NCBI GenBank assembly: GCA_014529385.2
Contig: CM043947.1
Coordinates: 102,918,811 to 102,982,810, forward strand
Reading direction: 5' to 3'
From: Adiantum capillus-veneris
Taxonomy: Eukaryota; Streptophyta; Polypodiopsida; Polypodiales; Pteridaceae
Length of the DNA: 64,000 nt
Position 1 is the stretch's first letter. Each line of letters begins with the position of its first letter. A program made the position numbers and the translations under genes. The notes below the pieces were generated by a model. It had not been told where the DNA came from, searched no databases, and was given only the letters and a program-made list of their open reading frames with translations. Positions 1-12,900 of this stretch are shown here, piece by piece.

Positions 1-1253
1 ATTTCTCATCTCCAAAGTCTGTCCCTCCTCTTGCTCCTGTTCTTATGGAATCTGTTTGGTGCAGTCCAACACTCTCATATTTTATGTATCTACAAGAAAG
101 AGGAGTTGGTATGAACCCAACACAACAATTGTCTCCATTGTCTATCAAAAATAAAACCAATTTAGAATTATCAATACTCATAGTCTCAATTCTAAATGCG
201 TTCCTCGAATTGAGTTTAGTGTCCAAAAGCTAGATTGTCAAGTTCAATGGACATGAGGCTCCGGTGGTGGTTGCTCTTATACGGAAAAATTATGGTTGTT
301 ACTTGCAACATTGGTTTGAATAATGAGCAAGCCACTTCTTGAATGTGCCGATAAGGGCTTTTTCCATTCTTGCCAGCATGGGCGTACTAGCATTGGCAAC
401 TTCACCACCACCAATCTCCACCCACACCATGGTTGGTTTACTAATCATGACTACCCCATGCACATAAGCACTCATTATCACCCCCATAAGGCAACATGCC
501 TATGCTAGGATTGAGTGCACCGATGCCATGCTACCCCAGGCCACTCTCGGTACTAGTGCTTGACATCACTGGTGGCTGCATCGTCTTCATGTTTCCCTCA
601 ACTAATCTCCCGCTAATGTGCTAACACTGCTAACTCCAAAGTTTTCCATGCACCATATGGGGCTCGCATTCCATCATGCATCCCCAGTGCCAGGAGCAAG
701 GTTGGTAACAGCCAAGGCCACCGTTTTGTAAGTATCATCATCATCAATAAAAGTGTGCAATTCTGTCATGATCTTTGAGTCCAATCTCTCCTCTCTCTAG
801 CTTTGTTCTCCCCATATCCTTGGAATGATCCTTCCCTTGTATATCACTTTGCTTGTGCTTCATCACGTGCGCCATCACTAGCCAGTCATGCTCCATTCGG
901 ACCTTGTCACATACATCTCTTGTAAACACACTCTTGAGTGTTAACTAGGCAATTTTTTATATATCTAGACGTTTTCTATATCATAATTTTATGTTAATTA
1001 CCTAGATGGAATCTCATTCATGCCAAACTAGGTCATCTACGTCTGCGTCCTATCCGCACTTATGCTAGGTGGTGCCCCTTATAGCTATAGTATAACTCCT
1101 ACCTTGAGATGATGCTTGGGGAGGTTTAGGCTATGTGTGGTGTAGAGGCAACCCCCTCTAGCATGTCATTTACGAACATCATTGCCATGCCAAGCCCAGG
1201 AAAAGATAACCCATATGATTATTCTTTTCTTATAGGCATGATTCAATGTACAT

Positions 1254-1256
<3 letters not shown>
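1..1256. other. No recognisable gene; low-information flank
   Basis: Several short open frames occur on both strands here, for example about 299-508 in both directions, but none has a recognisable motif, a partner exon or a long frame. I see no RNA gene. The stretch may hold remnants of an older gene or element, and nothing more specific can be supported. Confidence 0.5.

Positions 1257-1304
<48 letters not shown>
1257..1304. repeat. (GA)24 microsatellite
   Basis: An uninterrupted GA dinucleotide run. Open frames that cross it are repeat artefacts. Confidence 0.98.
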
Positions 1305-1305
<1 letters not shown>

Positions 1306-1608
1306 GACAATTTTACTTTACTTATAGCACGTGGACGGGTGTTTTTTTAAAGCCGTCGTTCGCACGTTGTAGAGCACTAAATGGTAATGTTGGGTGATAG
1401 GCAATCAAATAAGACCAACACAGACTGACAGAGAAGCCCCTCCCTCTATTTGTTCTCCTATGGCGTGCATATACATAGTATTGGTCTACTAATTGTTCTT
1501 AGCGTGCCATGGATCATATAAGGGGTAGCAAAACAGGGAGAGAGAGGAGTTGGAACTCTCTAAGTAACCTCTGTTGAAAAAAACTAACCCAAATGAGAAC
1601 AATCTGTC

Positions 1609-1610
<2 letters not shown>

Positions 1611-1660
<50 letters not shown>
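1611..1660. repeat. (AG)25 microsatellite
   Basis: An uninterrupted AG run followed by an imperfect tail to about 1680. It lies about 110 bp upstream of the decayed coding region that starts near 1771. Confidence 0.98.
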
Positions 1661-1662
<2 letters not shown>

Positions 1663-1770
1663 TGAGAGTGAGAGAGAGAGTTAAATGTTGGCGTCTCCCG
1701 ATACTTACCTTTTTTTGCTTGTATTTTGTTTTTCTTAGGATTAAGATCCCACTGAATGAAGAGGTAGAGG

Positions 1771-3031
1771 ATGGATCCAGAAATTGTCTTACGTGAACAG
1801 GAAGCAGAAGAGAGATCACCTAAGTTGCTGGGAGACTCTTTAAAGAGAGATGTGGACTTTGCTTTGGCTAAAGATACATTTCTTGGAGATGATGTTGTGG
1901 GGAGAGAGGAACCCCCAATGACTCAGAAGCTTCAAAACTAGAAGAAGTGCCTGTAAGCTAGAAGCTTCAATTGACTAGCACCAAAAAGATAAACATTGAT
2001 CTTTCTTTTGCTAGTGAGCTAGCTACAAAATGTAAGCAAGGGGTTGAAAATCCTTCATGTGTGGATGAAAGACTTTTTGATTTTGCAGTATCTATAGGAG
2101 CTGCTGAAATGTTCGACACGGTATGACCATCTTGCAGAATAACAATCTTTAAGTGCACCACCACCATGTCAGCAAGAACCACCCTGCCCTTGCGGACCTG
2201 AAGCTCAAACTTGTCTCTTTCAGACTTGAGGAAATTGCTGTGATGAGCTATAAGGTCATCAAGAATGAATGGGGCATTGAAGATAGAAGAGACCTACAAG
2301 AAGTACCATCAACTGCCTATTATCTATAGACCCTCATGGTGTCCTATGCACGAATGAGATTGCAAGCTAATTAAACAATCCTTTGGGTTCCTTCTATTAT
2401 TAAATTCTCTATTTGCTAGTCTATTGAATGATCCTTCATAGGTAGTGGATGAGGAGGATCTACCACCCGATGAACTAGGAGTCCAATGAGGTTCTTGAGA
2501 TTGAGGAGGATATTAATCTTGAGGTAGAGGCTAAAGAGGTGCAACAAATCAAAATACTTACAATTAAAACATATGACATCAAACTACCTTTAGATGTCTC
2601 TGGCTTTAATGAGAAACAAGCCACATTGATGCTTCTTGGACTGCTAGACTTCAAATTTGGTGAGAGATCATACATTTTCCTCCATGACATTCAAAGTATA
2701 TTTTCTTTAAGGAGGACTTTGCAATTGCCACACTCTCCAAATTTCAAGAGGGGAGGAGTGGATTTGTATCTAATGACAGCAGTGACAACGAGGCAATGGA
2801 AACCTCTAGTAACCTGATGGAGTGCCTCAAACTCTGCTTTGACAAGGCAAACAAGTATAGAGAGACACTCCCAAATGAGGCCACCTTCCAAGCTATTAGA
2901 AACAACCTCAAGCCATCAACCAGTACTCTGGAAGTAGATGACTGGTTTACGCGTCTCGCACAAGGGTCCACATGGTGAGTGGACCTATGGAAGGATGACT
3001 TATATATGCAAGATGAGAGCTACATGGTAAG

Positions 3032-3082
<51 letters not shown>

Positions 3083-3546
3083 AAGAAAACCTAAAATCCT
3101 AGCTGTCACTATCTTTCTCTAACTCATTCTTTTGTGCACACTCATGGATTGCTAAAAAGGATGACTTTCTTCACTGTCAGACAAGAGAGTATCGTGAAAG
3201 GGACGCAACACTAGGACAATACCTTGCCAGACTTTGTGAGGCACCCATACTAGTATTTCACAATGGAATGTCCCAAGAGGGAAGTACTGCAACATTCACC
3301 CTCAAGATGCTCTCACACTTCCTAGGTGAACCAATGCTACCACAAAATGCAGACAAATCTATCCTTGTTGACAAAGTTTTTGCTATAGAATGTTTTGGAT
3401 ACTTCAGGGTACACTCGTGGTCGTGCAACTTATTATTACACATACACAGCAATGACACTCACTTTGGGAAACAAAACCGCAAACATTTAATGATCCAATA
3501 CAAGGATAACGTGCCAAAAGATATCCACACTCTGTCACCAAGTTGA
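1771..3546 (+). pseudogene. Decayed multi-segment gene of unknown function
   Basis: Several coding-like segments on the plus strand lie in shifting frames: a first segment from an ATG at 1771 (begins MDPEIVLREQ), one from about 1975 to 2125 (contains INIDLSFASELATKC), one from about 2160 to 2330, a long one from about 2490 to 2975 with a frame change near 2705 (contains LPNEATFQAIRNNLKPS), and one from about 3134 to 3546 (contains QYLARLCEAPILVFHNGM). The order and codon-like character suggest one ancestral gene broken by frameshifts, stops and a poly-C tract at 3032. I do not recognise the family. It lies outside the giant elements, left of the Copia LTR, so it may be a host gene remnant or part of another element. 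Confidence 0.4.
3032..3084. repeat. Homopolymer block C41-A12
   Basis: Forty-one consecutive C followed by twelve A inside the decayed gene. The length may be unreliable because such tracts are prone to sequencing and assembly error. Confidence 0.9.
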
Positions 3547-3690
3547 GAGACTTGTGACTTGTACTGTATCTATTATCTCATTAGGCATCTCTTTTACATG
3601 TGACCTAAAATCAAAATCTCTTGATCCACCTATGATTACCATATTGCATTGTCTCTCTCCATGTAACGTTTAATGGCCTAGTAACTTGTG

Positions 3691-4702
3691 TGTAGCGGAA
3701 AATAGCATGAATATAGTGAGCATTTCATTAGAATAGATTCCTAATGAGAATAACAAGAGTGCTTGGCTAGAGAGAGCAACAAAAAGTATAACACCTAGTT
3801 AGATAGCATGAAAAATACTTCAAAAGAGAGAGAAATTAAGCTATTGACAACAGTTGAGGTCCGGATTTACATGGAGCCAGTACCCCCTCCTAAAGGCTTT
3901 GTATTATGGTTTCTCCCATCAAGAGAGACATTTTACAATACAATTCTTTGTGTTTTTCAATACTAGCTAGTGCAATGAAGATGGAAACTTCAATCACTAA
4001 GCAAAAAACTTATAAAAAACAACATCAATTCCCTCACGGTCTCAGACCCAAGACCTCACACACCTTCGAAGATGGTGAGAGCTAGCGGGGTATGAGAGTA
4101 GATTGAGAGGAAGAAGGAGTAGTCTTACGAGAAAGATGTACATCTCCTCACAGAATCGTTGGGGTATAAAGCCCAATGTGGTCGCCCAGGTAAGTGGGCG
4201 GGCCGCCAGGTATGTACACATATTCTTTTGTCAGTCCCCCCTCCTAAAGGCTTTGTATTATGGTTTCTCCCATCAAGAGAGACATTTTACAATACAATTC
4301 TTTGTGTTTTTTAATACTAGCTAGTGCAATGAAGATGGAAACTTCAATCACTAAGCAAAAAACTTATAAAACACAACATCAATTCCCTCACGGTCTTAGA
4401 CCCAAGACCTCACACACCTTTGAAGATGGTGAGAGCTAGCGGGGTATGAGAGTAGATTGAGAGGAAGAAGCAATAGTCTTATGAGAAAGATGTACATCTC
4501 CTCACATAATTGTTGGGGTATAAAGCCCAATGTGGTCGCCTGGGTAAGTGGGCGGGCCGCTAGGTATGTACAAATATTCTTTTGTAAAAACCTAATAAGA
4601 ACTCACTATGCTCTACACATTACAGTAGAGCGAGTTCACCATATCGTCGTGCTCTTCTTCTCGCACTCTCTCTCGCGTCGCACTTCCACTCGTACTCCTT
4701 CA
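3691..4702 (+). mobile_element. 5' LTR of a Copia-type retrotransposon
   Basis: The right edge is set by the primer-binding site: CA at 4701-4702 is followed two bases later by the tRNA-iMet complement. The left edge is placed at a TG (3691; 3687-3692 is TGTGTG-like, so it could shift by a few bases). The length of about 1.0 kb is inflated by an internal 354-bp tandem duplication. No 3' LTR is visible because the retroelement is interrupted by the outer giant transposon at about 6374. Confidence 0.65.
3878..4585 (+). repeat. 354-bp tandem duplication inside the LTR
   Basis: Two adjacent copies (3878-4231 and 4232-4585) share, among others, CCTAAAGGCTTTG, ACTTCAATCACTAAGC and GTGGGCGGGCCGC at a constant offset of 354 bp, with only a few substitutions. 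Confidence 0.9.
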
Positions 4703-4704
4703 AC

Positions 4705-4716
4705 TGGTATCAGAGC
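4705..4716 (+). other. Retrotransposon primer-binding site (tRNA-iMet type)
   Basis: TGGTATCAGAGC is the classical plant LTR-retrotransposon primer-binding site, complementary to the 3' end of initiator tRNA-Met. It lies two bases after the LTR end. Confidence 0.9.
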
Positions 4717-5792
4717 TCAGATCGAGGCTCGGGGCAGCATTTGCAGGTAGCCAGAGTCACCTGCTCAGATTGGAGTGAGATTCGATAGGCGAAGACACGG
4801 CCCCAATTCCGTGGGAAAGCCCGAAGGCCTAGGTGTCCTCACAATTTCATTCTGAGGTCATCTCGGCCACCGTTCGGCTTCGACAAAGATCTGCGCAGGC
4901 CATTTTCCACTACGTGGTCTTGGCGGGTGCAGATCTGACTTTGTAAATTTGGGGTTTTCGGCCTATGAACTCAAGTGCTGAGGATATATGCACTTCCAGA
5001 GTGCTGATTTGTGGCTATCTACACAACGAAGGACGACTTACAGTTCTTGGAGACGTGTCACATACGACACGGGCGCACCTACACACAAACTATAGGCGAC
5101 ATCCACCAGTTCGTCGGGTAGCTTGTGTTTGCTGCTTGATATTCCAGATTTCATCCTGACATTGCAGGTACTTCCACATGGGATGTATTGTCAGAGATGA
5201 TGTATGTCTGTTGAGGGTTTGCTGGCTGTGAGTCACGCAGCAAACAACCGCCGCAGCGGTTCCAGCATACAGTGGGAAATTTGTGGATGTATGACTTTGT
5301 GGGAAGTCTATGTACTGTCAGATTTACTGCAGTCTTTGTTGAGGGTCGAGTGAAGTTTTATTGAGCTGGGGGATTCTCGAATGTTGAGATCCTTTCGGTG
5401 ATACAGGTCTTGTAGCGATCTCTCGAGCACCCTTAGATAGGCAGCTAGGATGTATTGACTGTGAGTTAGATAGTTGAGATTGCATCTTTGCTTTACGGCT
5501 ACCGTTGAGGCATTGTCGCAGTCTATGCTTACAGGACAGTGAGAGACAGTACAGGTGCAGGACAGGTTTACCCACAGCTTACAGTGTTAGAGAGACAGTG
5601 GTTTTTTGAGCTATTTTTGGTCTGTTTTTGAGTACACTAGAGCCATTTTACAAAGGAGACTCTACCGAAATTTCTGTAGAATCTGAAGCTTTATTGGTTC
5701 ATTTGACAGGTTGATATTGGTTTAGAGGACAATTTACAGGGGAAACTCTGCCGAATTTTTCCCAGGAAAGTAAACTATTGTGAAGTGTAGTT
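4717..5792 (+). other. Copia untranslated leader
   Basis: About 1.1 kb between the primer-binding site and the gag start codon without a convincing coding frame, as expected for a 5' leader that carries packaging and dimerisation signals. Confidence 0.6.
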
Positions 5793-6373
5793 ATGGCTGG
5801 ATCACAGGACACTGCTCTTTACAATATCAAGAAGCTGGATGGAACTAATTTCCCATTGTGGAAGAAGCAAATTTGGCACGTGTTGGTACAAAAGAAGCAG
5901 ATAAAACCTATAAAGCTCAAGGGGATAAAACCAGAAGATATGGACGAATATGAATGGAGAAAAATGGATGAATTGGCACTTTCTACCATTATGCTGACTT
6001 TGGCAGAAAGCGTTTACTTCAATGTAGCAGACGAGATGTCGGCTTATCAAGCATGGACAAATCTGAGTGATCTTTATGAGAAGCAGAGTGCAGCTTCACA
6101 GGTATATTGTCTTAAGAATCTTGTTGACTTGAAGATGAAAGAAGGGACCCCTATGTCCAATCATCTGAATGAATTCAACACCATCTACAGTCATTTGTCA
6201 GCTCAAGGTGTCAAGTTTGATGAACCTATTAGAGCTATGTTCCTGTTGATTACATTGCCGGAAAGTTGGGACACTTTTTGCACAGCTTTGAGTAATTCTG
6301 CACCTCCGGATGGTTTGACCATAGCAGGTGTAGAAGGCAGTCTGCTTACTGAAGAAACCAACAGAAAGACAAC
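5793..6373 (+). pseudogene. gag: Copia gag (UBN2-type), truncated by transposon insertion
   Basis: The frame starts at an ATG (MAGSQDTALYNIKKLDGTNF) and carries the Copia gag hallmarks: KLDGTNFPLWKKQI near residue 15, WTNLSDLYEKQS near residue 87, VDLKMKEGTPMSNHLNEFN near residue 112 and LLITLPESWDTF near residue 151. Similarity ends around residue 194 (NRKTTK). The frame then runs on by chance to 6719 in unrelated AT-rich sequence. The breakpoint coincides with the left TIR of the outer giant element, so the gag was split by that insertion. The zinc knuckle, protease, integrase and RT/RNase H are not in the window; they are expected beyond the right end of the outer element. Confidence 0.8.
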
Positions 6374-6406
6374 GAAGACCATATTAGGTAAAGTGGGAAA
6401 ATCCCA
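6374..6406 (+). repeat. Left TIR of the outer element
   Basis: GAAGACCATATTAGGT (6374-6389), a 4-bp spacer, then TGGGAAAATCCCA (6394-6406). This matches the inner TIR (TAACACCATTTTAGAT, 4 bp, TGGGAAAATCCCA) with the 13-mer identical and the spacing conserved. The first few bases are uncertain because they could belong to gag. Just inside it, GGTTGGACAA resembles the start of the outer minisatellite unit. Confidence 0.8.
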
Positions 6407-6599
6407 ATTCCCAGGTTGGACAACTTTCAATATATCATGTACAAAATATAGAGATTTTGTCAAAAATTTGAGTTTTCTTAAGGTCTCATTCCACTTTATG
6501 CACATACAACACACAATGAAAACAACTAAAATACCATGGTTTCAATCAATTGGATTCTTAGGAGACGAGTATATTGCATCCATTATCGTTGTCTATGTT

Positions 6600-9000
6600 T
6601 TACTGTCCTACCTACAACTTATCTCAACATGGAGAGCTTGGTTTCTAGGTCCACCACTTGTCCAAGTTAATGTAAAAGTGACTCAAGGTTCACAACTTGT
6701 GAAAGCAAGGATCCATTGAGGAATACAATCCACTTGGCTATTTTTCTTTAATTTATTGCATGTGACATTCAAGCAAGGTCCACTTCTAATCTATAACTTC
6801 TTAATTTGAGGCATGGGGCATACATAAAATATGTAGCACATGCTCTATTGCCTCATAGGAAGGTTGGTTTCAAGGTGCACTTATCCATGCTAGCCTATCT
6901 TGGAGAAATGATGGAGCTTGCTTCTCTCCTTGTTTCAATGGAGACTAGCTTGGACAAGTGGTGGACCTTTGCTTCTCTCTATGTTTCAATAGAGTTAGCT
7001 TGGACAAGTGGTGATCTTGGAACAAAACCCCCATGTAAAACATATCATGGGTATTCCAAGTGATTAGAAAGATTACCATTTAAGATATAACCTTATAGGT
7101 TGGACAAATGGAGCTTGGCTTGGAGAAATGGTGGACCTTTGATTCTCTCCATGTTTCAATGGAGCCTATCTTGGAGAAATGGAGCCATGTTTCAATGGAG
7201 CCCAGCTTGAACAGTTGGTGGACCTTTGCTTCTCTCTATGTTTCAATAGAGTTAGCTTAGACACATGGTGGATCTTCAAACTAAGCCAGCTACTATCAAT
7301 GTTTCCTAGCTTGGACAAGTGGTGGAGTGTTTCTCTACTCTATGTTTCAATGGATCTTAGCTTGGACAAGTGTTGGACCTTAAAAACAAAAACCCCATGT
7401 ACAACATAGAATGGATTTTCTAGATTTCAATGGAGTCTAGATTTAACAAATGGTGGAGCTTGTCTTCATCCATGTTTCAATGAAACTAGCTTGGACAAGT
7501 GGTGGACCTTGTAACAAACCCCCCCATGTACAACATATCATTGGTTTTCTAAGTGATGGGAAGGAATACCATTCAAGATATAAACTTATAGCTTGGATAA
7601 GTAGTTGACTTTAAAACCAAATTCATCATAATACAATGAAATACAGGTTAGCCAATTCCTAAATCTTGAGACCAAACCTCCCATGCTATTAGAGATAATA
7701 TATTGGATAAGTGGTGGACCTTCTATTATTTTCCCATGCCTAGTTTAGACTACCGGTACACTTTGCAGCTATAAAGGTTGGACGAGTTGTGGAGCCTTGT
7801 TTCTATCCATGTTTTAATGGATCCTAGCTTGGACAAGTGGTGGACCTTGGAAAAAAGCTTCCATGTACAATATATATGAGGTTTTCCATGTTTTAATGGA
7901 ACCTATCTTGGACAAATGGTGAAGATTGCTTCTCTCCATGTTGATTTTGGAACTACCTTAGACAAGTGGTGGAGCTTTGCTTTTCTACTCTTCATAATAC
8001 AATGAAGTATAGGTTGGTTACATGGTGAATCTTAAGGCCAAACCTCCCATTTTACTAGAGATGATAGGTTGGACAAGTGGATCAACCTTCTATCATTTCT
8101 CCATGACTATATTGGACAATTAGTAGACCTAACATTTCTCTATGTTGTCTAGAGATAAGCTTGGACAAGTGATGGACCCTGCTTCTCTCTTCCCTTGGTT
8201 TACTAGTTTGAAGACTCAGTATATATACTTTCTTAGATCTAGCTTGAACAAGTGGTGGACCTTGTATCCACAATCTTAATTCATTACAAAAAAGTATATG
8301 AAAAAATAACATAGGAATCTTGGTTTGAAGGTCAAGCAGTTAGGTTCCAAATGCACATAATAATATATTTTCCACCCATAATAAAAGAAAGTTAAATATG
8401 TTATTACTAAATTGACAAAGGTAACGTCCAAGAATTCTAGCTTTGCATCTTGTCAGATCTAAATCTTCATCAAGGCGACATGCATGTATACATCAACTTT
8501 CAAGCCATTCAAGAATACATGCACTTAGATTCCATAGTTTTGTTTTCAAAGTCTTTTAGGTTTTAAAACTCTTTCACATAAAGTATGTAATGACAAAATT
8601 CTTGAAGCAAACATTTGTGCCCAAGAAAAAGATCCCTCTCACATATTTAAAGTCCATGAATTCTCTGATCCATACTTACAAGTTTTATTTTGACATCAAA
8701 CATCAATTCTCTCATAGTTACAAATAAATGCAACCTCGATATGAATTGACAAAAAATGAATTTCTTTTACTATATGACCCAACATAGGCCCCAATCAAAT
8801 AAAAAATGAGTCCCCAAAAATTTGGGTGCAATATAGCAATACATCAGAGTCCCCTTACAATAGGATGCACTCCAATAGTACATTGAAGTCCCCTTAGAGT
8901 AGGGTGCACTCCATTCAAGTGTTCATAAAATTGACACACCTTTGTTTTTTTATAAAAAAGACTATATCAAATTATAAAATGTTGAAAGATACACACTAGA
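6600..9000 (-). repeat. Outer-element minisatellite array, block 1
   Basis: Diverged units built on TTGGACAAGTGGTGGACCTT, interspersed with blocks such as CTCCATGTTTCAATGGAG. Read on the minus strand this is GGTCCACCACTTGTCCAA. The array thins out after about 8280; 8280-9000 is AT-rich with no recognisable gene. Short open frames in it (rich in DKWWTL or WTSGG) are repeat artefacts. Confidence 0.85.
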
Positions 9001-9030
9001 ATAAAAAAAGCATCTTATGGCCATATTTAT

Positions 9031-9806
9031 TCAATGCTTTCGTGTTGACAAGTACACACCAAGGACATAATTTGTCTCAGAATCACTATACTGATTTACA
9101 ATTGTGTTGTATGTATAGACTCTCTTATCTCTTGCATACAACCATCCTACCAACCATGGAATTATGGTTCTCTGCAAGAAGTTTTGAAGTTGCTCGGAAG
9201 TTTGCCTCCACATCTTTGGAAATATAAGATATGTCCTTGGCATGTTTCACATCACCCTATATGGAGTGTCATAAAAAATTAAGGTATTGTTTGCATCCAA
9301 ATCCTCAAATATCTTCCAAATATCACTCAAATTTTTGTGATAAACCCTTGTAAATCCTAACATGATATTTGGATTTTGGCAATTTTTGTTACTCATAAAC
9401 ACCTTGAACTTGGTATACTACTCAGGAAAACATTTTTGTGTGATGCGTTGCACCCTTGTTAAGTTGTAGCAACTCCATATCCATAGCTCAAAGTATTCAA
9501 CACAAAAAACCAAAAAACTTTGTGCGTCTGGTCGCACCACATGATAAACTTCATCTTTATCCTCCACAAGTCGCATGTGTTGAGCCCAAGATGGCATAGA
9601 ATCTCCATGTTTCATTTCAATTGTCTTGAGAAGTAACCCCTCTAGATCCAAGATAAGTACTCTTTTGATGTACTTGAAAGCAAGTGGTAGGTGATAAGGA
9701 GGTGATTCATTCCTTGGACAAGGTCTTGGAGGAGGTTGGATGGGTAATTCAATAGTTTTCTTCAATTTATGCCAGCATATAGCAAATCCATTTTTTTGTA
9801 ATGGTT
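9031..9806 (-). pseudogene. Outer-element FCP1-2: FCP1/NIF-like HAD protein exon with two nonsense codons
   Basis: The exon begins after an acceptor (TTAATTTCAG) at 9806 and ends with the frame stop at 9031. It aligns over its length with the inner copy at 44143-44921. HAD-like motifs: motif I is LILDLEGLLLKT instead of DxDxT, then WIWSCYN, and the late motif reads IFYDTPYRVM where the inner copy has IFDDSPYRVM, so the first Asp of the DD pair is lost. A TAG at 9418-9420 stands opposite Gln of the inner copy, and a TGA at 9247-9249 stands opposite Trp. The C-terminal block IIPWLVGWLYARDKRVYT is well conserved. The function is unknown; both catalytic motifs are altered, so phosphatase activity is unlikely even before truncation. 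It is the last gene before the left TIR, as in the inner element. Confidence 0.75.
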
Positions 9807-9949
9807 CTGAAATTAAAGAACAAGAACGCTTAATGCAAACACAACAATAGACATGAGTTTTACATTGTCTACCCTAAGGTTTTATTAGATACCAAAATCC
9901 ATCTATGATCTACTCATTAATAGAAAGAAAGTCAAATTAAAATCCTGAC

Positions 9950-12900
9950 TCTTTTTTATGCTACACTCTCTCTTAGTCTCAATACCATGGAGTTCAACTA
10001 GACTTAAGTCAACTAATAACTACTACTTGTTGTTAAAGGTATGCTTGAAGTGCATAAGGCTTAACCAATGCTCTAGTGTAGAATGGGTATTTAGGTCTCA
10101 AGGTCTACCACTTATCCAAGCAAAGATCCATTTAGATATGGAAACCCAATTTTTCTTAGTATAATGATATAGAGTGGACAAGTGGTGAATCCTAAGACCA
10201 AACCATTCATGCTACTAGGGATAATAGATTGGACAAGTGGTGGACCTTGAATGTAAACCCCCCATGTACAAAGTATCAGGGGTTTTGGGTATTTCAATCG
10301 ACTCTAGCACCTTCGAGACATGGTGAAGCTTACTTCTCTCCATGTTTCAATGGAGTCTATCTTGGATAAATGGTGGAGCATCATTCTCTCCATGTTTCAA
10401 TGGAGCCTAGCTTGGACAAGTGGTGGACGTTTGTTTCTCTCTATGTTTGAACAGATTTAGCTTGGACAAGTGGTGGACCTTGGAACAAAATCCCCATGTA
10501 AAACATATCATGGACAAGTGGTGAGAAAAAATACCATTCAATATATAACCTTATAGGTTGGAGAAGTAGTGGACCTTAACACCCAATTATTATTAATAAA
10601 ATGACATAGAGTGAACAAGTGGTGAATCTTGCGACCAAACCTACTAGGAAAAGTAGGTTGGACAAGTGGTGGACCTTGAATGCAAACCCCCCATGTACAA
10701 AATATCACTCGTGCTACTAGGAATAATTTGGTATTAAGGTCCATGTTTCAATGGAGCCTAGCTTGGAAAAGTGGTGGACCTTTGTTTCTCTCTATGTTTC
10801 AATAGAATTAGCTTGGACAAGTGGTGAACCTTGGAACAAAACCCCCATGTAAAGCATGTCATGGGCATTACAAGTGGTGAGAAAAAATACCATTCAAGGT
10901 ATAACCTTATAGGATGGACAAGTGGTGGACCTTAGCACCCAATTCTTCTTATTATAATGACATAGAGTGGAAAAGTGGTGAATTGTGAGACCAAACCTAC
11001 TAGGGATAATAGGTTGGACAAATGGTTGACCTTGAATGTAAATCACCCATGTACAAAATATCATGGGTTTTGCGTATTTCAATGGAGCCTAGCATCTAGG
11101 AGATATGGTGGAACTTACTTATGTCCATGTTTTAATGGAGCCTATCTACGAGAAATGGTGGAGGCTCCTTCTCTCCATGTTTCAATGGAGCCTAGCTTGG
11201 ACAAGTCGTGGACCTTTCTTTCTCTCTATGTTTAAATATGGTTAGCTTGGACAAGTGGTGGATCTTGGAATGAAACTCCCATGTAAAACATATCATGGGC
11301 ATTTCAAGTGGCGAGAAAGGATACCATTTAAGATATAACCTTATAGGTTGGACAAGTGGTGGACCTTAACACAATATAATGACATAGAGTGTACAAGTGG
11401 TAAATCTTGAAACCAAACCACTCATGCTACTAGGGATAATAGGTTAAACAAGTGGTGGGCCTTGAAATAAAACCCCCTAGAGTGTTTCAATGGAGCCTAG
11501 CTTGGAAACATGGTAAAGCTTGCTTCTCTCCATGTTTCAATGCAGCTTATCTTGGATAAATGGTGGAGCATCATTCTTTCCATGTTTCAATGGAGACTAG
11601 CTTGGACAAGTGGTGGACCTTTGTTTCTCTCTATGTTTGAATAGAGTTATCTTGTAAAAGTGGACCTTGGAACAAAACCCCCATGTAAAAAATATCATGG
11701 GAATTACAAGTGGTGAGAAAAAATACCATTTAATATATAACCTTATAGGTTGTACAAGTGGTGGACCTTAACACCCAATTATTCTTAATATAATGACATA
11801 GAGTGGATAAGTGGTGAACTTGGGACCAAACCTACTAGGGAAATATGTTCGACAAGTGGTGGACCTTGAATGTAAACCCCCCATGTACAAAATATCACTC
11901 ATGATACTAGAAATAATTTGGTATTAAGGTCCATGTTTCAATGCAGCCTAGCTTGGAAAGGTGGTGGACCTTTGTTTCTCTCTATGTTTCAATAGATTTA
12001 GCTTGGACAAGTGGTGGACCTTGGAACAAAACCCCCATGTAAATCATGTCATGGGCATTACAAATGGTGAGAAAAAATACCATTCAAGCTATAACATTAT
12101 AGGTTGGACAAGTGGTGGACCTTAACACCCAATTTCTCTTAATATAATGACATAGAGTGGACAAGTGGTGAATCATGAGACCAAACCTACTAGGGATAAT
12201 AGGTTGGACAAGTGGTGAACCTTGAATGTAAACCCCCCATGTACAAAATATTATGGGTATTGGGTATTTCAATGGAGCCTAGAAACTTGGAGACATGGTG
12301 GAGCTTATTTCTCTCCATGTTTCAATGAGGCTAGCTTGGACAAGTGGTGGACCTTAACACATAGTTCTTCTTAATATAATGACATAGAGTGTACAAGTGG
12401 TGAATCTTGAGACCAAACCACTCGTGCTACTAGGGATAATAGGTTGGACAAGTGGTGGACCTTGAATGTAAACCCCTCATGTACAAAATTATGAGTTTAG
12501 GGTATTTCAATGGAGCCTAGCTTGGAGACATGGTGGAGATTGCTTCTCTCAATGTTTCAATGGAACCTATCTTGGAGAAATGGTGGATCATCCTTCTCTC
12601 CATGTTTCAATGGAGCCTACCTTGGACAAGTGGTGGACCTTTGCTTCTCTCTATGTTTCAATAGAGTTAGCTTGGACAAGTGGTGGGTCTTGGAACAAAA
12701 CCCCTTTGTAAAACATAGCATGGAAATTACAAGTGATGAGGAAAAATATCATTCAAGATATAACCTTACAGGTTGGAAAAGTGGTGATGGACCTTGACAA
12801 GTGGTGAAGGATACCATTTAAGATATACCCTTATAGGTTGGAAAAGTGGTGGACCTTAACACCCAGTTATTCTTAATATAATGACATAGAGTGGATAAGT

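Noticed and set aside
299-508. Overlapping 60-codon frames on both strands near the left edge
   Set aside because: No recognisable domain, no splice partners, and equal-length frames on both strands argue for chance.
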